Source: Branchiostoma belcheri
Taxonomy: Eukaryota > Chordata > Leptocardii > Amphioxiformes > Branchiostomatidae
Length of the DNA stretch: 64,000 bases
NCBI RefSeq assembly: GCF_001625305.1
Contig: NW_017804032.1
Coordinates: 1,037,941 to 1,101,940, forward strand
Direction: 5' to 3'
Shown here: positions 37,354-49,500 of the stretch, in pieces
Layout of the letters: every line of letters starts with the position of its first letter
Position numbering within the stretch: position 1 is the stretch's first letter
The notes under the pieces: generated by a model
Databases searched by the model: none
The model's input: the letters and a program-made list of their open reading frames with translations, nothing else
Told to the model about the DNA's origin: nothing
Program-made: the position numbers and the translations under genes

Positions 37354-37721
37354 GGCCACACCAATTTAATTTCTTGGTTAACGGATTTTTCTAGAAAAAT
37401 AATGGAGCGGGCGGGCGAAAAAAAAATAAAAATAAAAACAGGCCTAGGCATCCTATTATGGCCCAAAATGGTACAATAGGAGCCATTAAGTCAACACACC
37501 AGGCTGGTTCAAAATTCAAACAATGAATTTTGAACTTTTAATGGTACCATTGCATTGAAAGATGGAATAACTGTAGCAACTAGGAAGAAAAGGACTGTTT
37601 TCAACTGCTCAGGGCAAAATATGAGCATTTTGCAGTTGATTCTGGATTTTTATTTTTATTTGCAAATCAGAAAAAAATGAAGCGGCGAATCCGTTAACCA
37701 AGAAATTAAATTGGTGTGGCC
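37354..37721 (+). mobile_element. PIF/Harbinger-like MITE, copy 3 (368 bp, full length)
   Basis: GGCCACACCAATTTAATTTC at the left and its reverse complement at the right, with the CTTGGTTAACGG inner variant on both arms. Flanked by TAG at 37351-37353 and 37722-37724. It is exactly the same length as the copy at 29406 and almost identical to it after reverse complementing, so these two are the youngest pair in the window. It lies about 2.5 kb upstream of the MBNL start codon. Confidence 0.9.
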
Positions 37722-38301
37722 TAGATTACAAATAAAGTTGTTTCATACAAAGGAGCTAATAATCTGTGTGAGTAAACTCATGCCAGAGACCTGAATACAA
37801 ACATTAAAGGCAGTGTCAAAGTTGTCTTTCCAGTTTCTGGCCTTGCATTTTGACCCCACGTGTGTCCCATGGTGACTCGCTACATGCTATCAGGTAACAA
37901 CGTATCATCTACTTGTCTTTAACTTTCATTCAGTCTAGCTACAACTCTTGTTTTCATACCATGGAAATATCTAGAGTATCTACATGCCTGGATAGATGTC
38001 TGTACTAAATTCTAATGTAACAGGCATTGTGACAAAATGCTTTGCTCAGTTCCATAACGTTGGGGAGGGTGCATAACTGATTATAAGGGTGTGCCCACAG
38101 TTGTTTTCAACTGCAGGAAGAATGCTGCACTGCAACATTTGGTAAACGTTCAAAGACAACACCGAAAATATGTTATTGCAACTTGCTGTACATCAATTTC
38201 CTGATGCAACAAACGGTCTTACAGTATAGTCTTTCCTGCTTGTTATCATTATATGTTCTATTCCTAGTCATTATTAGGCCCAGAAAGCTATGACAATGTA
38301 A

Positions 38302-38357
38302 GTAGAGGTAGATCACTATCAATTAGTAAAGTAGAGGTAGATTATTATCAGTACAAT
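38302..38357. repeat. Short tandem duplication, 29-bp period
   Basis: GTAGAGGTAGATCACTATCA at 38302 and GTAGAGGTAGATTATTATCA at 38331. Confidence 0.8.
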
Positions 38358-40146
38358 AGGGTATTTCACTCTGTTGTGCCCCAAAAAATCATTGTAGGAA
38401 AGGTTCTGTGAAGTTATTTACTGCAAAATGTACATTTTGTACTACTTTATTTGCCTCAGATGTTAAACCATCAACTTTGTACCAAGTAATCTTTAAATAT
38501 GGAATCACATGCCTAGGACCTTTGTCCTATATATCATAAATGTTCACAAATGACATCATTGAACCAACTTATCTTGACTTCGTGCACATTGTCTCCTGTT
38601 ACTGTTATAACAGAAATCAATATCATATGATCATGAGCTAAGTGTTTCATCAACTTTCAAAAGGTCCAAACTTGAACTTCACATTTATGTATGATAGCTT
38701 CTACAATGTATGTCAAAAGGGTTTACTGAGAGATATTCTTGCTTAGAACAGAATGTTATCATACCAGACGATACTATAGACTGTGGTAGTAGACTAGTGT
38801 TTGTCCCATTCAGTGGGGCACTGTGTCCCTGACCTTACCAGGGCAGTCCCAAACCACCACCAGAGCCTGCACACTTGAGTTTTGTCTAGTATCCACTATT
38901 TAGGTCATATATTGTCAGACAATGAAACAGCTGCTAAGTATGAAAGGCTTCAATGACAATGATATGGCAGAAGTTCTGTTGTCAACTCTATAATTGGTAT
39001 CTTCAAAAACTATGCAGTTGCAAGTCATTGTAGTTTCAATAACTGTTGAAACGGCAATTCTGCCTTAAAAAACAACTGTTGTTTGAGTAGATGAGATGTG
39101 AATGGCATGTTTTGTATCAGAGAAATTAGCTGCATCTGTGTTGGAAACTGTCCCAAAACAGCATCTGCTGATAGTTGCTAAAGAAGCCGGAATAATGGTA
39201 GATCAAGTGTTATAGAGCAAGGCTAAAGATGACGGCATACAATATTTATAATGCACTATTGGCAGCATGGTGTCTGCAATACTCTTTGATAATGCTGTGT
39301 ATTGAAGATTTATTTATATATCTTTAGTATCAATTGCTTGGGTCCCATATTTTGGTGTTTGCCAAATGTTGAGCGGATGCAGCAACAGTACGTTTGATAT
39401 GACATATGTTACAACTATTAGCTACCATATGTGTAGGCTTACTATTTGGACTTATAAAAGTCTTGTGCAACTGTGCTAATGTGTCATTTTAGTCAGTATG
39501 GTACATTTGATACTATTTTAGGTGCCATAAGCTGTTAGATAATGTAAGACTTGCAAGACTTGACGGGATAATGGACATTTGCAGTTCAAGGGCAGCATAG
39601 GGCTCAAGCCTTTTGGGTGGGGGTAAGAAAAGGCAGTAGACATAGCAAGGGGGACATATATTAAGTGAATGGGTGGACTGAGAGTGAAGAACGAATGTGG
39701 CAGCTGTTCCACGAACTTGAGTTCCATGTTGTTGCATTTTGTCGTTTCCCCAGGTCATAAGGTGCTGCCTGTGCTTCCCGGCCAAATGCTACACAACTAA
39801 GATTGATGACCGCGCCATGACAAGAGAGTGACCAGACCAACGACAACAGTTCCAGCCCTGCTGCTTCCACTGCTTCAGCCCTATCCAAGACAGCCCTCTT
39901 TACATGCCTGTAATACGATATTGAGCTGATCAACCACGCCAAGCGCTCATTGGCATTCAGAGAATACTGCACCAGAATTTCTTTGGCCAAACGTCACCTT
40001 TGCCAAGCTGCAAATTCAAGTGCAAACAGCATCACGTCTCTCCCTCCTGAACTTGGACCCTTGAATGACTGACGGGAAAATTGCTGGCTGTAGAGTCAAG
40101 TGATATTTGACTTTCCGGTGCGTGCTGGGGGCTGACGTGTCCACAG

Positions 40147-40241
40147 ACCTGCAACCAAAGTAAGACTATCTCCAGCCCGTAGTTTTCAGTGAAATATCCA
40201 TATTTATGCAGGCCGGTAGGGAAGTCCTGGAGCCCAATATA
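40147..40241 (+). other. Candidate 5' UTR part of the MBNL first coding exon
   Basis: Sequence directly before the start codon. Possible splice acceptors are CCACAG ending at 40146, a TTTTCAG ending at 40189, and TTATGCAG ending at 40211. None has a strong pyrimidine tract, so the true exon start cannot be fixed. A GTAAGA at 40160-40165 resembles a donor, but the gap to the next acceptor is too short for an intron. The exon could equally begin further upstream at a promoter; no TATA box or initiator is convincing. Confidence 0.35.
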
Positions 40242-40400
40242 ATGGCCGTCAGAGATAATCGGTGGCTGACGTTAGAAGTCTGCCGCGAGTTTCAGAGGGG
40301 AACATGCACCAGACCGGACACAGAATGCCGCTTTGCGCACCCGGGCAAGCAGGTACAAGTTGACAACGGACGCGTCGTCGCCTGCTTCGACTCTTTAAAA
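40242..40400 (+). CDS. mbnl: Muscleblind-like (MBNL) splicing regulator, first coding exon (53 codons, partial gene)
   Basis: MBNL proteins bind YGCY motifs in pre-mRNA through tandem CCCH zinc fingers and control alternative splicing, RNA localisation and stability (family knowledge). The 53 residues begin [20 protein letters not shown]. They contain a complete CX7CX6CX3H finger (Cys at exon residues 14, 22 and 29, His 33), then a short linker and ACFDSLK. The Cys at residue 48 is the first ligand of finger 2 (CX7CX4CX3H in the family), whose other ligands must lie in the next exon. The reading frame is interrupted after a full Lys codon (phase 0) by GTGAGT, the position where I recall vertebrate MBNL genes also being split. 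The ATG at 40242 has A at -3 and G at +4. An in-frame ATG at 40206 would add 12 residues but has T at -3 and C at +4, and an in-frame stop lies at 40161. Compared with vertebrate MBNL1 the N-terminus is shorter, lacking the extra residues between MAV and RD. MBNL identity is near certain; orthology to a particular vertebrate paralogue cannot be judged. Confidence 0.95.
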
Positions 40401-40406
40401 GTGAGT
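40398..40406 (+). other. 5' splice donor closing the MBNL first coding exon
   Basis: The sequence AAA|GTGAGT fits the metazoan U1 donor consensus. The conserved MBNL homology (FDSLK) ends exactly at its left side. Reading on in frame gives VSNSQ and so on, which no longer resembles MBNL, so the coding exon stops at 40400. Confidence 0.9.
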
Positions 40407-43400
40407 AACTCTCAACTACTTTCTTCCATTGATGTATGCTATCAGTTGCCATGATTGTTTTCAACAACAGCACTGCGCAATACTACCTAGTGACAACTCT
40501 AGGTCAAGTTCAACTTTAGAGAGGCATGCCGCCGATTCCAAGAATAAGTTTTATTGGTGCTTTAGCCCAGCAATAACTTTCAAAAGTCAACATCCATCTG
40601 GCTGCTACTTGACGGAAATTAGTCGCCAGTATTTTACCCTACATTGCGACATACATGAGAGATAGAATAATTTCGAGACCGTTGTCAGACAGGCACTGAC
40701 CTTTGTTACGTGACTGGGTGAGTGTTATTGAGAGAGGGAGGGAGGGTGCCAGCTCTCAAAGTCTGCAACAGTCTCCATTCATCACCCCAGTACCGGGCCT
40801 GGTCCAAATGGGGCTCCGTGCTCACAATCTGGTCACAAAGGAGAAACGCCACATTTGCTATGCACCAAACAAACCGTGCCCCATACTTTTTGTGACTTTA
40901 TGAGCAGTCGGGGGGTTGTGATAATAGATTGCCCCGTGTGATGGAAATCCCCAATTTTCAATCCTACCATTACCTTACACGCCAAAAGTAGCAGGATGAG
41001 ACCAATAAAGTGAGCATTCCCCCGGGGATGTTCTAAGAAGGAAAATTCATGTCTGAAACCGATGTTTATGAACCATTGCCGCCCAGAGAAAATTGAATTT
41101 AGAGCTGGATTAGCACGTGGCGTTTGGTGGTGGGGCTTGACTGTTTTCAGCGCATACCCAAGACAACATCCTGTATTGCCGACAATTACATGCCCCACTT
41201 GCCTGCCAGGGTGTACACATCATCCACAGATCTATCAAAGCCTACTTGGTATTCCAGGAGCTGGCAAGTCTACCTTGTGATGTACGGTTTCCAGGGTGTC
41301 GTTATTGCTAGTGCGATCATCGGATGTAGTGCGTTACTGTCGCTTTTACTGTGAAAAGTTGGACAAGTTGCGACTAAAAGGCGGGCAGATAATGGCTATC
41401 GCTATTACATCTCCGGACGTGAAACGTAAAAACACGTCTTGTTGGGAAAACAATTAGTATTCTGTCAGGGTGGGGGATTAAGAATCGCTACTTTACGAGG
41501 TGGCAGTGTAGATCATGGGAGAATGGTTGGAATGAAGCGTGCTTTTACTGTGAACTCCATCGTCCACTGCAGATATGACCTTGCGTACGCCTCAGTGACC
41601 TTCAAAAAGCGTTCCAGACTTTCCATAAAGTGCTTTCTGTAAAGTTTGCTTTGAACTTGTTAATCTGTTGGGAAAAGTTTTGAAACTGGATGTCTTGCAT
41701 TATCGATGATGTATACAAGTTCAAAACCTATAAAAATTCTGTATAGAAAGTGAAAGGGGACATCCACAACCACTGAACTTCTGTTGCTAATAAACAGATG
41801 ATAAAATCATTTTGGGGCCATAGATTATGGTGCTGGCATTTTACATGTGCCAATTTTTCAAACGTCAGATGTCAGAGGTGCTTTTCAGAGGGCATATAAT
41901 GTTTTTCAAATGCACAATGTAACAATGTGCATAGAAAGCTTAAACATTTTTTAGAGAAACTTGTTTTACATTGTTTTTAGTCATTTCATTTTTCATTTCA
42001 TTTGTTTCAAAAATAGGGCTTTCAGTTTCACAACAAAAATCCATTACTTAAAAATGGGTACAAATTATTTACCTCTTTGATTAAGGACATTGTAGAGCAG
42101 GTAAATGGACTATCATTCTAACTAAACAATGGGATCTTTGAGACTCTTTGTGCCTGAATTCATTTTAAGTTGTCGGACAGCTTTTGAAGTCTCAAATGTC
42201 TGAACAAAACAGAAGTTGATATTGTCAACACCAAAACCTTTTCCAAACACATTCATTAATGGTTTTTCATTTCTACAATGTTGAAAACATCAGTGAGCAT
42301 AAATCATTGACAAAGCTGCATGTACCAAAGGATTGTGCAGGTGTTTGGATAAGAGTAATATACGAGCGGAAAGGTGTGTCAGAGAACATCCACGTTATGT
42401 CACACCATATCCTCCTGCGTCACACCCTATTTGCAGTGTCTCTATAAGCCCTGTTAGATGTCCTTTACACCACACGCTGCCACGCTTTATGCCACACTAA
42501 GTTAATTTGTTGGTTCTCGGATTTTTTGCAGAAAAAACAACAATGTAAAAACAACCTCTCAGTGGATTTTTTTTGTTCTACTTCACTTAATCAAGTTCTT
42601 TATTATTTGCCTTCTTTTCTCTCACTAAAATTTTTCTAATTTTTTAATTGTAACCTAACGTCAACAGGTGGATTTTATAGGTCTTCTTACTTCTGGGTTT
42701 TCCTGAAACAATAAAAAGATGACTGAAAGATAGTTCTGGACTGGAAATTTGTCACTGATCCAGCACTATGTGTTGGTTAGCCCTTTGCTCCTCTGCCATT
42801 GTTTGCAAATGCTAACACTTGAAAGCTGTTAATTTTCCGAAGAACGTCCGAAGGGCACATGGTCATGACCCCCACTGTACTATGTGGCATGTGTATGTGG
42901 GGAAGAGTTTTGTGAAAAAAACTTTCAAAAACAAGAAAAAATATTTTATTTTGCATTTACAAATAATACTAGTACACAATACAATGATATAATCATAATA
43001 TGAAATTATAATGACATTGACTGTGACTGTGTCTGTATATAAAATATATCAGGAATGGTGCTTTCAACACCAGTGGCAGACATAATAATTGTGCCTACTC
43101 CTACACAATTAGATACATTTTGTAAGAGCAGTCTGGTTAAATTTTCCATATCTTGGATATTTTTCAGATTAAGTGCTAATAATGTCCAATGTGCAAATGT
43201 CAGAAATTAGTACCCAGGTTTATCAATTTATTTTGATAATCGGTCTTTTGATTGAATTTTAAGAAAGGCAAAGTTTAGTTTAAGAAAACTTTACTTCTGA
43301 CATATGCTTATTTGGTCTTATTTAGTATTCAAAACAAACCTAATTATGCATCAACTGTTATGTCTGCAGCTTGTTTAACCTTCCACATGTCAAGACCAAT

Positions 43401-46218
43401 TACAATCAGGCATCCTAATCAGACTGTGGCATTGGAAAGGTTAAATCTTTTACGTTGGCCCTCAAAGTCCGGAGTCCCATTTGTCCCCTTTATTTTTAGT
43501 ACCAGACAGTCGGGACATACTTGTAGGGATAAGGTATAAATATAGGACTGGATAAACACCAGTAAGTCCATGTACTAATATAGCCGTGTTAACCTTGGTC
43601 AGGCCGAGAGGGCACTGTGGGTTCTTGCCCTGCATCCAGAGACAAGGCTCAGTATATATAAAACCCAGCGTGGCATATTTGCACTTAGGCTCAGCCACAT
43701 ATAAGTACCCCACAAAGCTTTGAAACAGGCCTTCCATCCCATCTGTGGTATCACCCTTACCTTTACAGGTAGTTTTGATGGAAGGGAATATAAAAAAAAA
43801 CTAGTACAAAGTCAAAGTAAAGACCAGGGTTGACAAAATATGTACATGTAAGGGTTGAGAAAGAACATGAAACAAGATATTTTTTTGGTAAGTTCCAAGA
43901 CATCAAAGTAATGCTCTTTGATGTGGAAATGTGAGAAAGCCAAATATACCAGCAGTAATCTTCTTTACAAATGGCAAAGAGATCATTGCAAATTAAAGGC
44001 TTATTTGGTCTACTAGACATCACTTTCAAATATTGGTAGGTTTTGCAAGGTTAAACATGTGTTCTGCCACATCACATCTTGTTTTAGGTTCAGCATGAAA
44101 CCTAAGACCCTGCTGGATCAACTCCAAGAATAGTTCTTGGTCAATAGGTATTCCAGAAACATTTGTGTTGGACAATATGAAGGATTTATAATACCTTCCA
44201 AACATTACATAGATGCTAGACTCAAGTTGTACACATTCTGATCAAGTCAACAACTCTTTAAGTCAAATTAAACAGCTGCTTCAAATTTATTATTGTCAGA
44301 TGAAATTATGAGTGTATTATAATATCATATTTCATATTCTAAAAGATTTGAAAGATTAATTCATAAGCATGATGTAGAATGTAAACATATTCTATGAGGC
44401 AAAAGTTGGGCATATTGAGGATTTTTTTATCTTAAAAGTTTTTAAACTTAAAAGGTTGTTTTGTTAGTGTTTCTGTTTAATTTCTTAAAAAGATGTATAG
44501 TATGTCTCTTCTATGTTATTGTATTGCACATCATTGTAGCAGTGTTTTATGCAAAAATCTATCCATAGAAAACATAATCCCTCACAGAATGTTAGTTAAT
44601 ACATGGAAGAAAGTTAAACTTACACAGTGTATTCCCTCTGTACAGATGGAAAAAGTGAACAACTGTATGATCATTAACTCAACTACTCAAGAGTCATAAT
44701 TAGACAAATTTAAATCATGAGATATGGATTAATGGTTTACTTTGCTTTATTGCATGATTCATAGACAAAAGCAAAACAACTGTTGCAAGTTCCCATTGAA
44801 AAACTATAATTCATGGGTGCACCAGCGTGTATACCTGTATTCAAAACTGTTTCGTAACTCTGAGTCGTTTCGGAAATCATCAGGAGGTGTGGAAGACAAT
44901 AGGAGGGTTTGGCTGGGATCCTGTTGCTTGTGAAATCTGGTCACGTCCTGTCTGGTGCAGTGATCTGTCTGAACGACCAACTCCCCTCCCCGAAGCACAA
45001 TACGCTGTAACGGAAGATGGCCCAGTTTAATTAGACTTACAGTACAGCTGGTTTGGCTTTGTCCAACTAAACTACTGGCTTGAAAGAGGAACTTGTTTGA
45101 ACGTACACCAGTAGTTACCAAGAAGCCGGCTACTCTCGCATTAACAGTCGTTAAGACGTGGCATACAGTGCGTAGTAGATTCGAAAGTGATTTCTAACGG
45201 CTATATTATGTCTTGTAGGAGGTGAAATAAATTTGATTTAGGGCTGTAATTTGACAGTGTTGCTGGTGTAGTGCGCACAATTCAATCTCCCTGCATGGTA
45301 AGCCTCTCCTTGGCTGACTTTCATGTACTGTTGGGCCTGAACATCAAATGCAAGTCTGCTGCAATTCCAAATACAAAGGGTATTTCTTATACCCTTATCC
45401 TGTGCATCTACACACATCATAGTATACATCATATCTTCATTATAGTAGATCAATTTTGTTTCCCAAAATCATCCACATTAGCTGTGTTGGGATGGAAGTA
45501 GGATAGGAAGAACAATGTAGATACAATACAATATGAGAGAAAAAGTTTCCAAGCAATTCATAAAGTTTTCGAACTTTGTATATGTAGTATTCTGGACTTT
45601 GACAATATTACATGTACTGCAGAGGTCCCTGACATGGGTGGGCAGCAGTCAGCTAATGTCATAATATTTTCAAACATTTCATCATGCTACATGTATGTGA
45701 CTGGCTAAAATTCCAAAAAAAGCAATATCCTGTATTTAGGGTTGACTATATGAAAAAGTCCAAACATGTACAGGCATGTTATCAGGGAAGCCAAAATATG
45801 ATGTCACTTTAAGATTTTTTTTGCTAGCTCTTTGATATTAAGCTAGACATTTAGAGTCCTTTTTTGTATAATTGTACTTGCAATATCTTGCATCTACATC
45901 TTTGAAAAGACATTTTTCATTATCATATCCTGTTTCAGAATATATCAGTAACACTGACAGAAATGGATCAATGTTATTGAGTAGTCTGTGTGTGCAATAT
46001 GGTTATTAAAAGCAGTTCTCAATGGATGTCATTCATGCATAGGAACTTACCATCTCTTAGTGGTAAAGTTATTGAACAATTGGCTATTCTTTTTCTGTGT
46101 GACATGTAAACTGATAGTTGCCAGATGCGCTCAAGATTCTACAGGAAGTGCAACTTTGACACAGTGTCACATGAATTGGAGTATTTTATGCACTGGTTGG
46201 TGATTTTTTATTTAGTAA
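40401..46218 (+). other. MBNL intron following the first coding exon, proximal part
   Basis: Begins with the donor GTGAGT. 40680-41640 remains GC-richer than average and may contain intronic regulatory sequence. Beyond that the DNA is AT-rich, with a MITE fragment at 42491. No exon completing zinc finger 2 was seen. Confidence 0.65.
42491..42545 (+). mobile_element. Short fragment of the Harbinger-like MITE end
   Basis: GCCACACTAAGTTAATTTGT followed by TGGTTCTCGGATTTTTTGCAG matches the terminal repeat of the copy at 15599 almost base for base, then homology stops. Confidence 0.65.
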
Positions 46219-46590
46219 GTCCACATCAAATTAATCAATTGTTTCTTGTCCAATTTCGTCTGGTTTGCAAAATAAAAATAAAATAAAAAATGAAAAATTC
46301 AGTTTCTGAATAAATTTAAAAATAGTCACATTAATTATATTATGGCGCTAACAGTTGAAGAAATTTCTTGTCTTCCAAGTTGTTTCATTTTCTTTCGTCC
46401 GTCATTGCAGTGGTGTGATTAAAATTCATTATTTGAATTAAACGAGCCTGGTATGTTGACTTCACAGCTCCTATTGTATCATTTGGAGCCATTATACACA
46501 TTGTAGGATACCTAGGCCTGTTTTATTTGCCCTGTTGCTTCACATTATTCTACAATGATCCAAGAAACAACAAAATCAATTGGTGTGGCC
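46219..46590 (-). mobile_element. PIF/Harbinger-like MITE, copy 4 (372 bp, older copy, inverted)
   Basis: More diverged member in the same orientation as the copy at 29406. The left end begins GTCCACATCAAATTAATCAA and the right end finishes CAATTGGTGTGGCC. Both arms carry GTTTCTTG where other copies have GTTGGTTCTC or CTTGGTTAAC. TAA flanks both sides (46216-46218 and 46591-46593). Landmarks such as GTTGACTTCACAGCTCCTAT and CCTAGGCCTGTTTT are shared with copies 2 and 3. Confidence 0.82.
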
Positions 46591-49500
46591 TAAAGAATAA
46601 CAGCGATAAAAGTTGCTAAAAGAAGTACCCCGTGGTACATCAACATCAAGTCTTGAACAAAAAGTCTTTGGGTGGAAACTTTGAAAAGTTTTCAATTCTG
46701 CCTTGTTGAAAAATCCCTATATATATTGTGTCTTATTAGGGTCTGGCATGTTGTGCATGTAAAGCATAACAAGGATGTTCCCATATTTGTTGAAATATCG
46801 TGGCCCTATGAGTACATTCCCATAATGCTCGTGGCCCTTGACCCTTGACCTGTATCCTTGGCAGTCTCCAGCGGGCTAACATTGTTCACATTGTTCAAAT
46901 GTTGTGCCCCTCCCGTATTCTGTGTCCAAGCTTTTTAAAGGTCCATAACACAGCTGTTTTACTACTCCCTTAGTTGTCTGATAGGCCCAGTATGGAATGA
47001 CGCAAAAAATAGTTTGCTATGAGTTGTTTAACTGTTGCCAGATAATCTATGCAGACTATTAAGTTGTTGAACTTCATGAATGTCCATTACAGTTAAATTT
47101 CTCCTTCAAAAGTGCTGGTGCATAATATTACATGACTATTAACCTTATCATAAGTATTAGTATTATGATTCTTTACACATGTTAATGATAATGGTAAAGA
47201 CAGTTATGTTCTAACCATCACATCATGACGAAGGGAAATGCATAATCGATAATGTTGAAACTAATAAGCTAAATTTTGATCAAATGCATGTGTGAGCAAC
47301 TAACTACATCTATCTCACACAGACACTTTTAACTATATCGACTTCAATGGCAGACAGATGACAATATTTTTTTGTCAACAAAACCCCATTTGGATGCACA
47401 ATGCTGTGAGGCAGAGAAACAACTGAGTTGAGAGAGTTAACACATGGTGCCCGGTGGTAGGGCAGATGTCGATATTGCATTGCACACTGAAATGCTCAGA
47501 ACACAGTCCCTAATAAATATCTTAGTTAAGAAATCCTTTTTTTGTCCAATTTGCATACTTTTGAGCTAGACGGAACAGTTATGTCATGTCAAATTGGTCA
47601 TTGTTCCTTTTTGTAGTTTCCCAAGTTGAAGACCATCTGGTAAGACGACAATTGTCGGTCACAAGATTGTTCCTTTACTGTGGTAGATATTTTGCTGTGT
47701 TGTCCCCCCTCTACACCATCATGCATGATGATCTACCATTCCCAGCTAAGGTCTTTTGCCCCAAGACTTAAAACTGTCACATGTATCATGAGCTCTCCCA
47801 TCTGCTATGGTGCATCAACCTATTATTAAAAGAAAGGTTGCCCTCCTGGGTGCAGAAGCTGGGAGACATTTATCCACATCACAAGTTAAAGGCCAAATGC
47901 AATAACTGCGATCAGACCAGGATTGAAGCTGATGAATTTGACATTGACAACACTGAGTAGATGAACTTTACCGCTTTGTTAACTTGAAACTTTTTATAAG
48001 GTTGCCGCCATGGTTCAAAAGTTCATTTTAGATTAGGGCGACTAAAATGTCTTTGAGTCAAGTTTCAATAACAGCAGTGTTTTATGTCTATTGCAGTTAG
48101 GTCTTGTACATTTACATTGCAACATGATAAAGTGGTATATCATATGTTAGGTGACATGGCATCATGTGTCATTCTGAGATGTCAGATGACAGCACATTAC
48201 TGTGCAACTTGAATTTTCCCACAGTGTGTACAGTAGGTAACCATGGCTGGAAACCTACCTCAAACCCCCAGCAGTCTTTTCCATAATCCCTTGAAGCTTA
48301 CACTGTTTACTTAGTCTAGACCAGTGAACAGTAACGGCACAGTCACGTTCGCTTTAGGTCGTGGTAAGATTATATTATGCATTAGAATTTTCAAGCAGTC
48401 CGTAACAGAAGCAGCCAGCGACAAGGATTTAAGACAGCATTTTCTACACTTCTAACAAGACAGCTGAACTTTGCAGGACACATGTGCAAGAAATATCTTG
48501 AGATTGTATGAAATACGTGGCCGAGCCTTACAATACTGGATTCGTTGCTTCATTTTCAGGACTGTGTTGGTATAACACTGGTTAAAAATGATATTATATG
48601 TGTAATACTTTCTTAACCATTTTTGCCTAACCCCCAAACTTGCACACAATGATTTGTCATTGACTTTGAGAGTCCAATTCCCAATACAACATGGTGCAGT
48701 GCAGATACGAGCCATCACGTAGTACTGCGGGTTGGGTGGCGCCACTCGGCCAAACATGGAGGGGACAGACATCATATTTCACAGTAATGCCTTTTGTGAT
48801 GTCAGCTTCATGCTTCAACTGGAATACTTCTGCAAAAAAAGCTGATTTATCATCAATAACTTAAATCAAAGAAAAAGACCAGAACATCCGCTGATAAGCT
48901 TACTGTTGGAGTCAGTTAGTTCCTTATGAATGATATGTCAAATTGCCCTGCCCGAGCATTGTGTAAACCTACATGATTTGAAAGAAGTAGACATGTTATC
49001 ATAGCATTCTAATGAAATTTGACGCTACAAAATTTTGTCAAACGTTTAAGATTGGTGGAGGGCATAACAGATCTTTTTCATTTTTTCTCTTGAGTCAAAA
49101 CATATCGTAGATTGACAGTTTAGCTGTCACACACATGTACAACCATCTTCTCAGAAGATGACATGGTATGAAACAGTACCTTTCGGTATATTCTCAAGTT
49201 ACATGTTTCGGGCACCCCCAGCCTGACACTCGGTATCATGTTGTCTTACGGCTGGCGCCAGGCTATAAAAAATGTACTTGCCAACATAGCAACAGTCGCT
49301 AGGCACTTAAAGCATTCTATGGTTCCTATAGTGACAAAGCGAACAGGTTCAAGCTTACTTGGAAGTGTGCGATCATTGCTTAAGTTTTTGTGGTGCACTT
49401 GGTATGACTATAACAACGCTTCTTTTGTTGTCGTTAATGTAGACCTGAGGAAAGATGGCATGCTATTGAGGGAGGCAGCACATTGCCAAGTTCAAGGCAA

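Larger units (their letters stand above)
36819..40146. other. MBNL upstream region
   Basis: Non-coding, with the Harbinger-like MITE at 37354. From about 39700 the sequence becomes GC-richer towards the MBNL exon, as expected for a promoter-proximal or untranslated-exon zone. No core promoter motif can be assigned. Confidence 0.5.

Noticed and set aside
39513..39990. Minus-strand open frames just upstream of MBNL
   Set aside because: No domain similarity, no splice-consistent structure; most likely non-coding GC-richer flank of the MBNL exon.
41236..41279. Walker A-like GIPGAGKST at the end of an open frame
   Set aside because: Only the short motif matches; the frame stops right after it and nothing else of a P-loop domain is present. 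Such a motif is expected by chance a few times in a six-frame scan of this size.
44804..45121. Minus-strand 105-codon open frame
   Set aside because: No recognised family, low-information composition and no splice signals that would fit an exon.
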